Under the pieces are notes generated by a model. That model worked only from the letters and a program-made list of their open reading frames with translations. It had not been told where the DNA came from and made no database searches. The position numbers were made by a program, and so were the translations under genes. From assembly GCF_016714285.1 (NCBI RefSeq), contig NZ_JADJNN010000011.1, positions 1 through 64,000 of the forward strand: a stretch of DNA of 64,000 nt, in the 5' to 3' direction. This document shows positions 44,469 to 53,822 of the stretch, in pieces. The number at the start of each line of letters is the position of its first letter. The first letter of the stretch is position 1. The DNA comes from Nannocystis sp. (lineage in GTDB: Bacteria > Myxococcota_A > Polyangia > Nannocystales > Nannocystaceae).

Positions 44469-44842
44469 CCGCCGAGCAGGCGACCGACGTCCTTCGCGGC
44501 GCGCGAGACATCGAGGAAGATGAGGCCGAGCTTGGCCGAGTCGGTGGCCAGCACCGCCAGCACCGCCTCTGCCCCGCAGCGCGTGAGGATCGTGTAGCCC
44601 CCCGAGCCGCGCAGCATCGCCAGCGAGAAGCTGCCGCGGCCGAGCTCGCGGACGATCCGCTCGCTCATGCCGAGGAGCGCCGCGCTCATCGCCGCGACGC
44701 GATCGTCCTCGACATCGCCCGGTAGCGCCGAGGCGATCATGAGGCCATCGTTGTCGACGACCGCCGCCGCCTCGATGTCGGGCGTGGTCGTGGAGAGGGT
44801 CTTCAGGAGCTTGCTGATCTGTTCGGAACGACTGTTTGCCAT
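44465..44842 (-). CDS. Roadblock/LC7 (MglB-like) protein
   Basis: A compact 125-residue Roadblock domain: ISKLLKTLSTTTPDIEAAAV, VDNDGLMIASALPGD, AALLGMSERIVRELGRG, then LTRCGAEAVLAVLATDSAKL and LGLIFLDVSRAAKDV. Similar proteins in myxobacteria act as GTPase-activating partners for Ras-like GTPases, or as dimeric scaffolds. It is the second gene of the operon, 34 bp after the response regulator, and overlaps the next gene. Confidence 0.85.
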   Translation of the reverse strand: MANSRSEQISKLLKTLSTTTPDIEAAAVVDNDGLMIASALPGDVEDDRVAAMSAALLGMSERIVRELGRGSFSLAMLRGSGGYTILTRCGAEAVLAVLATDSAKLGLIFLDVSRAAKDVGRLLGG

Positions 44843-44876
44843 GTGCACATTCTTCCTCGCGGCGAGCCGCGTACCA

Positions 44877-46448
44877 TCAATGGTTGATCTCCGGCCGGGA
44901 GCCGCGTCGCTTGGCCAGCACCCGCAAATTCTGTTGGACCACGCGGTCGCCTGGCCGCAGCTGCAGCGCCCGCCGCAGCAGCCGCTCGGCGACGTCGAAC
45001 TCCGCCACGCGCAGGAGGTCGCGCGCGTGGTCCACGAGCTCGAAGTAGTCGCTGCCCGGCAGCAGATCGTCGCCGGCCGGGACCACCGGCGACGCCGGCA
45101 CCACGGCCTGCTCCGGGGCGGGCACGATCGCGGTCTCCGGCGGCGACGCGACGGCGGCCGCGGCCGGAGGCGCATCGACGACCAGCGCCACCGCGGGCGC
45201 CGGGGCCTCGCTCGCCGCCGGTGACGCGACCTGCGTCGGCGTCACCAGCACCTGCGGCGCGGCAGGGACCGCCGTATCCAGCGTCGCGGGCTCGGTCGCC
45301 ACGCTCGCCGTCGGCGGCGGCGCGACCACCCGCGGCGGGGCCGCGGCCGGCGGCGGTGGCGACGGAACCCGGGGCACTGCGCTGACCCGCGGAGGCGTCG
45401 GCACTGGCGGCGGCGTCCCGGGTCGCGAGACCAGCGGCGGCGAGCGCAACGGCAGGCGCGGCGGGGGCGGCAGCTCCGGCGCAGCGGCGACCGCATGCGC
45501 TCGCTCTGGCGTAAAGCCCACCACCGGGCGCGGCGGCGCGATGACCGGGCGCGTCGCCGCCGGCGGAGGCATCGGCGCCGGCATGACGATCGGCTGACGC
45601 GGCGCGGTCGGTGCCACGGCGGGGCCCGACGCGGGGTGCTCGCGTGACGGGCCCGGGCGCGCCGCGAAGTCCGGCGGCAGCTCGGGCAGGCTGCGCGGCC
45701 CCCCCGTCGCCGCCGCTGACGACCCCGTGGTAGGCGAGCTCAAGAACACCTCCTCGCCCACATTGCCCCGGCCACTCGCCTGTCGCAGCACCTCCGTGAC
45801 GCTCGCGTGGATCGTCCGCGTGCGGGCACGAGCGTGGATATCGAGGGTGATCGAGGCGTCGAGCCGGGCGAGGATCGCCAAAGCCGCAGGCAAGCCGCAG
45901 AGCTCGCCCTCGCGGGCGTCGACGAGCTCGCCCGACGCGAAGACCAGCACGCCGAGCGCCCCGTCCGAGGTCACACGCAGCGCGCAGGTCTTCCGCTCCA
46001 TGCTGATGATGCGGACGATCCCCGCCAGCGACACGACGTCCAGCTGCGAGCCCTGCGAGCCGGCGCGCAGCAGGTTCAGGATGCACGCGATGAAGGGCTC
46101 GGCCCGCAGCGGCTTCTCGAAGTACTCGATCGCACCGCCCGAGAGGGCGCGCGTCTCGGCCGCGGGCGAGCCGTGCCCGGTCACCACGAGCAGCGGGATC
46201 ACGAGCCGTCGGCGCGCCACCTGGACCAGCAACTCGATCCCGTCGACCACCGGCATCGCCAGATCCGTAATAAGGAGGTCCACCTGCTCGCGCCCGAGGA
46301 CATCGAGCGCCTGTGAGCCGTCGCCCGCGCAGGTCACCCGCACCCCGGGCACGCCGCTCCGCAGCATCTTCGCCACGAGCCGCCGCGACGCCGGATCGTC
46401 GTCCACGAACAATACGTGCTTATGTTCGATGTGGTGATCCATCCGCAT
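44877..46448 (-). CDS. Response regulator with DUF4388 and TPR-like tail
   Basis: A 523-residue protein. The receiver domain (residues 10-125) has acidic pocket Asp16-18, phospho-acceptor Asp62 in LLITDLAMP, Thr90 in VVTGHG and Lys112 in YFEKPL. Next is a DUF4388/PATAN-type segment (GIVRIISMERKTCALRVTS, LVFASGELVDAREGELCG), a 190-residue Pro/Ala-rich linker, and a final TPR-like helical pair (DHARDLLRVAEFDVAERLLR, LRPGDRVVQQNLRVLAKRR). It leads the minus-strand operon and is divergent from the seven-PAS kinase, which could be its phosphodonor by position. Confidence 0.85.
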   Translation of the reverse strand: MRMDHHIEHKHVLFVDDDPASRRLVAKMLRSGVPGVRVTCAGDGSQALDVLGREQVDLLITDLAMPVVDGIELLVQVARRRLVIPLLVVTGHGSPAAETRALSGGAIEYFEKPLRAEPFIACILNLLRAGSQGSQLDVVSLAGIVRIISMERKTCALRVTSDGALGVLVFASGELVDAREGELCGLPAALAILARLDASITLDIHARARTRTIHASVTEVLRQASGRGNVGEEVFLSSPTTGSSAAATGGPRSLPELPPDFAARPGPSREHPASGPAVAPTAPRQPIVMPAPMPPPAATRPVIAPPRPVVGFTPERAHAVAAAPELPPPPRLPLRSPPLVSRPGTPPPVPTPPRVSAVPRVPSPPPPAAAPPRVVAPPPTASVATEPATLDTAVPAAPQVLVTPTQVASPAASEAPAPAVALVVDAPPAAAAVASPPETAIVPAPEQAVVPASPVVPAGDDLLPGSDYFELVDHARDLLRVAEFDVAERLLRRALQLRPGDRVVQQNLRVLAKRRGSRPEINH

Positions 46449-46891
46449 AACTACGGTGATTTATGGCTGGCCGCAACGGCGCGCAGAGAGCCGCGCGCCG
46501 CGGCGCACTCCTACGATGTCGGTGCAGCAGCGTCGCGAAATTAATGCGAGCGATGTGACTTCAGTCCGACTATATTCCCACTGACCGGGACGTCCATTTC
46601 AAACTTCTTGCAGTGAGTGGAGAGCGACAGCGCCCGCGACGGTCGGCATCTGGATGACGGTCAAATGTAAATGCCGGTGCGCGACAAGCGATCGCGGACA
46701 AGGTGGGACAGTGTGGGCCGCGAGCAGCCCTGCGCAGCCCGCAAAGGCAAAACATATATGTCCTGACGTCAGATTCATGACCGTCGATGAATCGGAATCA
46801 TCTCGGAGTCTTCAGGCCCTGTTGTCGCACCCGTCGCCCCCCCCCCGTCGATCCCCGGTATGATTTCGTGATAGAAGGCAGTCCGGTGCCA
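46449..46891. promoter_or_regulatory. Divergent control region, response regulator / PAS histidine kinase
   Basis: 443 bp between divergent signalling operons. It is AT-richer than its surroundings in two patches (46536-46615 and 46745-46785) and carries a perfect TGACGTCA palindrome at about 46763-46770 as a possible operator. No credible gene is visible; promoters for both directions are expected. Confidence 0.45.
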
Positions 46892-49800
46892 ATGGACCCC
46901 CTCGATTGCTCCGTTTTCGCGCTCCGGGTCCTGCAGGACGCGCCGGTGGTGATCCTCGTCCTCGACCTCCAGGGTCGGATTGAGTATGTCAACCCATTCT
47001 TCGAGCGCCTGACCGGATACCGCCTGGATGAAGTCCGCGGCAAGGACTGGATCGACGCCTTCTTACCCCCGCGGGACCACGCACTGATCCGGACGCTCCT
47101 CGACCGCAGCTGCGGCGGTGAGCACGTGCGGGGCCACGTGAACCCGATCGTCACCCGCACCGGCGAGGAGCGGCAGATCAAGTGGACCGACGAGCACCTC
47201 CACGACGACGAGGGACGCGCCACCTGCATCCTCGCCATCGGCCAGGACGTGACGGAGCGTCAGGCGGCCCGGGAGGCCCTGCGGACCAGCGAGCAGCGCC
47301 TGGCCGAGGCGCAGCGGATCGCCCACCTCGGCTCGTGGGAGCTCGACCTGCAGAGCGGCGCGAACTGGTGGTCCGAGCAGCAATACCAAATCCACGGCCT
47401 CGCCCCCGGGACCGCCCTCAGCCAGGAGCGCTTCCTCGCCACGATCCATCCGGACGATCGCGCCCGATTCGAGCGGGAGTTCCGGACCGCGATCGCCTCC
47501 GGCGAGTGTGATCACGAGTATCGCATCGTCCGACCGGACGGCGAGGTCCGGATCCTCCACGGCAGAGCCAGGGTGACCCTCGACGAGCGCGGCCTGCCCG
47601 TCAAGCTGGCGGGCACAAACCAGGACATCACCGAGCGCAAGCAGGTCGAGGAGGCCCAGCGACGCGCGCGAGACATGCTCGACGCCACGCTCAAGGCGCT
47701 GCCGGACCTCATGTTCGAGGTCGATGAAGACGGCCGCCTCTTCGACTACCACGCCCCGCACCCGAGCATGCTCGCGGTCCCGCCCGAGCGCTTCCTGGGG
47801 CGCACCTTCCACGACGTGCTCCCGACCGACGCCGCCGACGCCTGCCTCGCCGCGGTCCGCGAGGCCGCCCGCGAGGGTCACGCCCTCGGCCGCGCCTATC
47901 GCCTCGAGATGTCCGACGGGGCACGCTGGTACGAGCCCTCCGTGGCGCGCAAGACCTCGCCAGGGGCCTCGCGCTTCATCCTCCTCGCCCGCGACGTCAG
48001 CGACCGCGTGCGCGCAGATCAAGCCCGCCGGGCCAAGGAGAACGAGCTCCGGGTGATCGCCGACAACCTGCCGATCGCGTTCACCTACGTCGACAGGCAT
48101 CAGCGCTACCGCTTCGTCAACCGCGTCCACGCCCAGGCCGTGGGGCCCTCGCCCGACTCGACCATCGGCCGAACGGTGCGCGAGATCATCGGCGAGGAGA
48201 GCTACGCACGCCACCGGGACAGGATCGCAGGCGTACTCGCAGGGCACCGCCAATCCTACGTTGAATCCCACTCGGCTCCGGGTGCGCCTCCGATCGAGTA
48301 TTCCGTCAACTTGCTGCCCGACCTCGACGACCACGGCGTGGTCGTCGGCTACTTCTCGCTGGTCTTCGACATCACCACGAAGGTGGCCGCGGAGAGGCAG
48401 ATCGCCGAGCAATCGCGCATGCTGGAGCTGCTCTTCCACCATTCGATCGATAACATCGTGATCCTCGACCGGGACTACAACTTCGTCCGCGTCAGCGACT
48501 CCTACGCCCGCGCCTGCCAGATGGAGGTCGCCGACCTCATCGGCAAGAACCACTTCGCGGTGTTCCCGTCGCCCTTCTCCGAGGAGATTGCGCCCTACCG
48601 CCAGAGCAAGCAGATCTACCGCCGGTCCGAACGCCCCTTCGAATTCCCGGCGCACCCGGAGTGGGGGACCACCTACTGGGACCTCGCCATGGTGCCGATC
48701 CTCGACGCCGCCGGCGAGATCGAGTGGTATCTCCTGACCCTCAAGGACGTGACCGAGCACCGGCGCGCCCAGGACGCGCTGCTGCAGCGCGACAACCTGC
48801 TCCGGGCCGCCATGGACGCGGCACCGATGGCGCTGTTCGCCCTCGACCCCGAGGGCCGCTTCACCCTGATGGAGGGGAGCATACTCAATGTGCTGGGACT
48901 GCGTCCCGGCGAACTCCTCGGTCGCTCGGCCTTCGAGCTGTACGCGGATCGACCCGACTACACGGACCGGCTGCGCCGCGCCCTCGCCGGCGAGCTCGTC
49001 ACGGTCCAGCTGCAATCTCGCTCACGCTGGTTCGACGTCACCCACGTGCCGCTCCCCGACGCGAGCGGCCGGAGCGGCGTCGTCTCCCTGGTCCTCGACG
49101 TCACGAATGTCGTCGAGGCGCAACAATCGTTGCAGGAGAGCACGGAGCGGCTACAGCTGGCCCTCGAGGCCTCCGGGCAGAGCACCTGGGATCTGGACCT
49201 CGAGACCATGACCGCCGAGTACAGCCCGGGCTACGCCGAGATGCTCGGCTTCGCGACCGACGGCCTGCGCGACCGGACCGCCACCGACAGCGTGGCCAAC
49301 ATCCACCCGTCCGACCTGGAGCGGGTCGTGGCCGCCTTCAAGGCGTGCCTCGCCGGCGAGACGGCGAAGTTCCAGGCCGAGCTGCGGGCGCGGACGAAGA
49401 GCGGCGCCTGGAAGTGGATCCTCGCCAACGGCAAGGTCGTCGAGCGCGCCGCCGACGGCCGGCCGCTGCGGCTGCTCGGGACCCACACGGACATCGACGA
49501 CCGCAAGACCGCCGAGCTGCTGGTCGCCTCGTCCCTGCGCGAGAAGGAGACCCTGCTGCGGGAGATCCACCACCGCGTGAAGAACAACCTGCAGATGGTC
49601 TCGAGCCTGCTGTACTTCCAGAACAAGCGCGTGCCGACGCCGGAGGGCCGCGCCGCCTTCGCCGAGCTCCGTCGCCGCATCTTCGCCATGACCCTCGTGC
49701 ACGAGCGGCTCTACCAGAGCCGGGACGTCGCGCGCGTCGACTTCGGCGACTACCTGAAGGCCCTGATCACCGACCTCGCCCGCTCCTTCCCGCCCAATGA

Positions 49801-50194
49801 TGGCATTCGCATCGAAGTCACCAGCGACGACGTGCGCCTGCCCATCGAGCTCGCCTTACCGAGCGGCATGCTCATGTGCGAGCTCGTGACCAACGTGCTC
49901 AAGTACGCGTATCCCGGCGCACGCACCGGCACGGCGAGCGTGAGCGTGCGGGCGCAGGACGGCCGCATCGTGCTCAGTGTCGACGACGACGGCGTCGGCT
50001 TCCCGGACGGCTTCGACCTGCGCGCCGCGACCTCCTTCGGCTGGGAGCTCGTCCGCACGCTGGTCGTCCAGCTCGACGGCACCGTGTCGGCCACCACCGA
50101 CCACGGGGCCCACGTCCGCGTCTCCTTCGCGGTGGCCGCGGCCGACGAGGCGGCCCACCAATCATCCCATAACGATATACGGATACCATCATGA
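46892..50194 (+). CDS. Soluble multi-PAS sensor histidine kinase (HisKA_2)
   Basis: This 1,100-residue protein has no membrane segment. Seven PAS domains run from residue 5 to about 880; clear ones include VILVLDLQGRIEYVNPFFER, HLGSWELDLQSGANWWSEQQ, PDLMFEVDEDGRLFDYHAPH, IDNIVILDRDYNFVRVSDSY and GQSTWDLDLETMTAEYSPGY, each ending in DITER-like linkers. Then come a HisKA_2 dimerisation domain with phospho-His in REIHHRVKNNLQM (about 890) and a HATPase (CELVTNVLKYAYP, DDDGVGFPDGFDL). The start at 46892 (MDPLDCSVF) is chosen since upstream codons are low-complexity. It overlaps the partner response regulator by ATGA. Confidence 0.85.
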   Translation: MDPLDCSVFALRVLQDAPVVILVLDLQGRIEYVNPFFERLTGYRLDEVRGKDWIDAFLPPRDHALIRTLLDRSCGGEHVRGHVNPIVTRTGEERQIKWTDEHLHDDEGRATCILAIGQDVTERQAAREALRTSEQRLAEAQRIAHLGSWELDLQSGANWWSEQQYQIHGLAPGTALSQERFLATIHPDDRARFEREFRTAIASGECDHEYRIVRPDGEVRILHGRARVTLDERGLPVKLAGTNQDITERKQVEEAQRRARDMLDATLKALPDLMFEVDEDGRLFDYHAPHPSMLAVPPERFLGRTFHDVLPTDAADACLAAVREAAREGHALGRAYRLEMSDGARWYEPSVARKTSPGASRFILLARDVSDRVRADQARRAKENELRVIADNLPIAFTYVDRHQRYRFVNRVHAQAVGPSPDSTIGRTVREIIGEESYARHRDRIAGVLAGHRQSYVESHSAPGAPPIEYSVNLLPDLDDHGVVVGYFSLVFDITTKVAAERQIAEQSRMLELLFHHSIDNIVILDRDYNFVRVSDSYARACQMEVADLIGKNHFAVFPSPFSEEIAPYRQSKQIYRRSERPFEFPAHPEWGTTYWDLAMVPILDAAGEIEWYLLTLKDVTEHRRAQDALLQRDNLLRAAMDAAPMALFALDPEGRFTLMEGSILNVLGLRPGELLGRSAFELYADRPDYTDRLRRALAGELVTVQLQSRSRWFDVTHVPLPDASGRSGVVSLVLDVTNVVEAQQSLQESTERLQLALEASGQSTWDLDLETMTAEYSPGYAEMLGFATDGLRDRTATDSVANIHPSDLERVVAAFKACLAGETAKFQAELRARTKSGAWKWILANGKVVERAADGRPLRLLGTHTDIDDRKTAELLVASSLREKETLLREIHHRVKNNLQMVSSLLYFQNKRVPTPEGRAAFAELRRRIFAMTLVHERLYQSRDVARVDFGDYLKALITDLARSFPPNDGIRIEVTSDDVRLPIELALPSGMLMCELVTNVLKYAYPGARTGTASVSVRAQDGRIVLSVDDDGVGFPDGFDLRAATSFGWELVRTLVVQLDGTVSATTDHGAHVRVSFAVAAADEAAHQSSHNDIRIPS

Positions 50195-51705
50195 CGAAGT
50201 TGTTTGTGGTCGAGGACGAAGCCATCGTCGCGCTCGAGATTCAGGACCAGCTGCGCTGCCTCGGCTACGAGGTCTGTGGCCACGCGGCCAACGCCAGGAC
50301 GGCGCTCCGCGAGATCCTCGCGCTCCGCCCGGATGCCGTGCTCATGGACATCAACCTGGGCCCCGGGATGAACGGGATCGACGTCGCCGAGCAGCTGCGC
50401 GCGGTCATCGACGTGCCCGTGGTCTTCGTCACCGCGTACGCCGACCCCATGCTCACCGAGCGCGCGGTCGCCACCGAGGGCTTCGCCTACGTCGTGAAGC
50501 CCTTCCTGCCCGAGGTGCTGCACGCCAGCATCGAGATGGCGGTGTCGCATCAACGCGCGAAGCGCCGGCTTCAGGACGCGTACCAGGCGCTTCACGCGAG
50601 CCAGCAGCTCTACGAGGGGCTCGCCCTGACCGCCCCGGTCGGCGTCTTTCGCACCGACGTCGACGGCACCTGCGTGTTCGCCAACCCGACCTATTGCACG
50701 ATCGCAGGCGTCGCGCCGGAGCGGGCGCTCGGCCTCGGCTGGCTCGACACCATCCACCCCGAGGATCGCCACGCAGTGCTCACGCAGTGGCGCCTTGCGA
50801 CCCGCGAGCGACGCCCCTTTCGCATGGAGTTTCGCTTCCTCGCCGCGGGCGGACCGGAGGTCCACGTGCTCGGCCAGTCCGCGCCGCTGCGCGACGCGCA
50901 CGGAGACGTCGTCGGCAGCATCGGGACGATCACGGACATCACCACGCGCAAGACCGCCGAGGACGCCCTGCGCGAGAGCGAGGAACGCTATCGCCGCCTG
51001 TTCGAGGACGCCATCGAGGGCATCGTCCAGACCCGCATCGACGGCACCATCGAGGCCGCCAACCCCGCCTTCGCGCGCATGCTCGGCCACGACTCGGCGG
51101 CCGAGCTGATCGGCACCAACGTGCTGCACTTCTACGCCGCGCCGGAGGATCGGCAGCGACTGCTCGCGGACAACGAGGGCGCGGATACCCTCGCGGCCCC
51201 CAACACCCGGTGGGTCAAGCAGGGCGGCGAGCGGATCACGGTCGAGATCTTCGGGCGCAGGATCCGGGACGGGCGCGGGATGACCACCCACTTTCGATCG
51301 ATGGTCCGTGATGTCACCGAGCAAGCCCAGCTCCGCGCCGTCATGGAGGTGCTATCGACGGGCCTGGCGCTGCTGAGCGGCGCCGCGTTCTGCAACGAGG
51401 TCGCGGTGCAACTCGCGGAGATCGTCGGCGCGGAGGTCGGCTTCGTCGGAATCCTCCAGCCAGGGTCGCCCGCCAAGGTCCGCACCGTGGGCCTCGGCGT
51501 CGACGGCAACGAGGCCCCCGCCACCGAGTACGAACTGCCCGGCACCGCCTGCGAGCATATGCTCGCGCGCCGCGCGGTGGTGATCCCGGACGGCGTCCGG
51601 CGGACCTTCCCGGCGACCCATTCCTGCGTCAGCACAGCGCCGAGGCGTATGTCGCCTCACCGCTCGTTGATTCCACTGGTGCGATCGTCGGCCATATCGG
51701 CGTGA
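50191..51705 (+). CDS. Response regulator REC-PAS-PAS-GAF (frame interrupted)
   Basis: The receiver domain (1-120) has acidic DE near the start (VVEDEAIVAL), phospho-Asp in VLMDINLG, and Thr/Lys in VTAYADP and VVKPFLP. PAS domains follow at about 145-260 (GVFRTDVDGTCVFANPTY) and 262-385 (GIVQTRIDGTIEAANPAFAR), then a GAF-like domain (EVAVQLAEIVGAEVGFVGIL). At 51621-51622 a TT that would need to be TTT shifts the frame; one added base continues FLRQHSAEAYVASPLVDS into the winged-helix tail at 51702-52280. The original product is probably one protein of about 697 residues. Translation is coupled to the kinase. Confidence 0.8.
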   Translation: MTKLFVVEDEAIVALEIQDQLRCLGYEVCGHAANARTALREILALRPDAVLMDINLGPGMNGIDVAEQLRAVIDVPVVFVTAYADPMLTERAVATEGFAYVVKPFLPEVLHASIEMAVSHQRAKRRLQDAYQALHASQQLYEGLALTAPVGVFRTDVDGTCVFANPTYCTIAGVAPERALGLGWLDTIHPEDRHAVLTQWRLATRERRPFRMEFRFLAAGGPEVHVLGQSAPLRDAHGDVVGSIGTITDITTRKTAEDALRESEERYRRLFEDAIEGIVQTRIDGTIEAANPAFARMLGHDSAAELIGTNVLHFYAAPEDRQRLLADNEGADTLAAPNTRWVKQGGERITVEIFGRRIRDGRGMTTHFRSMVRDVTEQAQLRAVMEVLSTGLALLSGAAFCNEVAVQLAEIVGAEVGFVGILQPGSPAKVRTVGLGVDGNEAPATEYELPGTACEHMLARRAVVIPDGVRRTFPATHSCVSTAPRRMSPHRSLIPLVRSSAISA

Positions 51706-52280
51706 TCGCCCGGAGGCCCATCCGTCACCCCGCGCGCGTGGAATCGGTGGCCAATCTCTTCGCCCAGCGCGTCTCCTCCGAGCTCGAGCGGGCCGGGTCC
51801 AGCGCAGGGAACTGGCGCCGGCTCGACAGCCCCGCCGAGCTTGCGCCCGGCCCGGACCAGGCCGGGGCAGACGTCGCCGGCAACAACCGGGCCGAGCTCA
51901 CGATCTCCGCGCTCTCCCTGTGCTTCAGCGTCAGCCACGACGAGGAGTACATCGAGCTGCGCGCGCTCCACCCCGGCGGCACCATCGACCTCAAGGCGCG
52001 GGCGCACCATTATGTGCTGTTGCTGCTCGCCCGGATCCGCCTCGCCTCGCGCGCATTGCCCCCGGACGAGCAGGGCTGGGTCCATCAGGAGGTGCTGCTC
52101 AATCAGATGCGCACCGACACGAGCCGACTGTACATTGATATCTATCGCGTCCGGCGCCAGCTCGCCGCCGCGGGGGTGCACGACGCCGGGAATATCATCG
52201 AGCGCCGCCCAGGGACCCGCCGCCTCCGGCTGGGTGTCGCACGCCTCGAGATCCACGAGATCCCGGACGCGGTCCCCTGA
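51702..52280 (+). CDS. C-terminal GAF end and winged-helix-like domain of the same regulator
   Basis: This frame carries the end of the GAF domain (IARRPIRHPARVESVANLFA) and then a 110-residue domain (LRALHPGGTIDLKARAHHYV, LLLARIRLASRALPPDEQGW, SRLYIDIYRVRRQLAAAGV, ERRPGTRRLRLGVARLEI). The latter resembles the winged-helix/transcriptional-regulator-like modules attached to FHA and sensor proteins in myxobacteria. It lacks its own convincing start, so it is very probably the 3' part of the gene at 50191 split by a one-base indel at 51621. Confidence 0.7.
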   Translation: MIARRPIRHPARVESVANLFAQRVSSELERAGSSAGNWRRLDSPAELAPGPDQAGADVAGNNRAELTISALSLCFSVSHDEEYIELRALHPGGTIDLKARAHHYVLLLLARIRLASRALPPDEQGWVHQEVLLNQMRTDTSRLYIDIYRVRRQLAAAGVHDAGNIIERRPGTRRLRLGVARLEIHEIPDAVP

Positions 52281-52345
52281 GACCGCGCCGTCGACCCCGG
52301 GGCCCGCCCGACGATACGGCGCACGCGTCCCACGCGAAGGGCCGA

Positions 52346-53611
52346 TCAGGGCGCGTCGTCGCCGGGGCCGCCGCTGTCGCTTGCGCCGTCGACCTGGCGC
52401 TGCGCGAGGACCCACGCCTCTCGCCGCGCGCGGGCTCCCTCGCGCGACTCCTTGCCGCTCGGGCGCGGCTCGATCCAGCCGCGCCGCGCGAGGGTCTCGT
52501 CGCGTCGGGGCGTGCAGCGGGCCTCGTCGGGGCCGCACAGGAGGCGCACGTGGATGTGCCCCTTGTGGTTGCGCGCGTGACGGACGATCACCTCCCAGAT
52601 CCGATCCTTGCGCGGCCAGTGAATGATCGGTGCCAGCTCCTCGGGCGTCTTGCCGTCCCAGCGCGCGGCCCAGTAGAGGTGCTCCTGGAGGCGCTGGTCG
52701 AGGAAGATCACGGACACCTCGCCGGTGTCGATGAGGGCCTCGATGAGCTCCCAGAGCGCCGGCCAGTCGACGGTGTCCGGGGTCGGGTATGTCTCGATCG
52801 GGACCGTCGGCAGGAGGGGCAGGCGGATGTCGATGTCGAGGCCGGTGCGGTGCGAGCGATGCGGCCTGAACTTACCGCCCCGTCGGCTGCTGATCGAGGC
52901 GATGAAGACCTCGCCGTCGTAGCCGCTGTCGACCCGGAGCCGGGTGAATGCCTCGATCATCGTCGCCAGGGTATGCGAGCTCGCCCACAGCTCGTCCTGC
53001 TTGCCGCGCCGCCACAGCGCGGAGAGCGGGAGGAGGATCCCGTGGAGCAGCCGCCCGCTCGACGGGCTGCCGCGGCTCTCGGCGTCCTTGCGGAATTCGA
53101 TCGGCGACGGCGCTTCGCCGCGGCGGCAATTGACGGTCCGTGGGGCGCCGGGATCGATCCATACTTTCAGGTGCATTCCGGCCGCGAGCGGGCGCCCTGC
53201 GCTGCGTAGATTCCAGCCCTTGAGGTCGCCCGGGGCCACGCGGTGACGGATCGCCACCTCGGTCCAGGTGTCGCCCGGTGCCACCGTATATGTGATCTGC
53301 TCGCGCGGCGGCGGCACCCGATCCGTGAGCACCTTGAGCTTCGTCCCGGCGCGCACCCGGGCACGCGGGTTGGGGAGCCTGTTCCAGGCCGCGAGCTCAT
53401 CGCGGCTCACGCCGTAGCGGACGGCGATCTGCCCGACGCGCTCGCGCGGCCGGACGACGTGGACGATCCACCCGGGCTGGTCGAGCAAGGTCGTCTGCTC
53501 GCGCCAGCGATCGCACGCTGGATCGCCGTTAGCTCCGGTCGACGACGCCGCTGGATCGGCGCTCAGGACCTCGAGCAGGAGAAACAGCAGGGCAGTGAGA
53601 GCCCCCGACAT
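52346..53611 (-). CDS. LysM plus M74 (MepA-like) murein endopeptidase
   Basis: A 421-residue exported protein. An N-terminal signal is followed by two LysM domains (about 50-95 WIVHVVRPRERVGQIAVRYG; about 107-152 ITYTVAPGDTWTEVAIRHRV). Then comes a penicillin-insensitive murein endopeptidase domain with zinc motifs SHRTGLDIDIRL and HKGHIHVRLLCG. It would cleave D-Ala-mDAP cross-bridges in peptidoglycan at sites chosen by the LysM modules. A basic/acidic tail of about 60 residues follows the catalytic domain. It is convergent with the regulator ending at 52280. Confidence 0.85.
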   Translation of the reverse strand: MSGALTALLFLLLEVLSADPAASSTGANGDPACDRWREQTTLLDQPGWIVHVVRPRERVGQIAVRYGVSRDELAAWNRLPNPRARVRAGTKLKVLTDRVPPPREQITYTVAPGDTWTEVAIRHRVAPGDLKGWNLRSAGRPLAAGMHLKVWIDPGAPRTVNCRRGEAPSPIEFRKDAESRGSPSSGRLLHGILLPLSALWRRGKQDELWASSHTLATMIEAFTRLRVDSGYDGEVFIASISSRRGGKFRPHRSHRTGLDIDIRLPLLPTVPIETYPTPDTVDWPALWELIEALIDTGEVSVIFLDQRLQEHLYWAARWDGKTPEELAPIIHWPRKDRIWEVIVRHARNHKGHIHVRLLCGPDEARCTPRRDETLARRGWIEPRPSGKESREGARARREAWVLAQRQVDGASDSGGPGDDAP

Positions 53612-53822
53612 CGGGCTGACAAACTACCCCAGCTCGCGGAGGGCCGCAAAAAACGCGCGATATCTGCGAATCGCTGCAGCGGGGCGGTGCCGGGCTCGAC
53701 GTCGCGGCGCCAGTACCCTTGCCAGCGACCGCGTATTTGAGGTCGATCCCGCATGTGATACGTAGAAATTGCCCTGACGTTCGATCCCGCTCATGCGCGC
53801 GGCCCGATGTTATCCTCCGAGG

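Noticed and set aside
53640..53760. CAGTACCCTTGCCAGCGACC similar to CAGTACCCGTGCCAACTCCC at about 2711
   Set aside because: The similarity is short and flanks differ; it could be a dispersed intergenic motif but two loose matches are not enough to call a repeat family.
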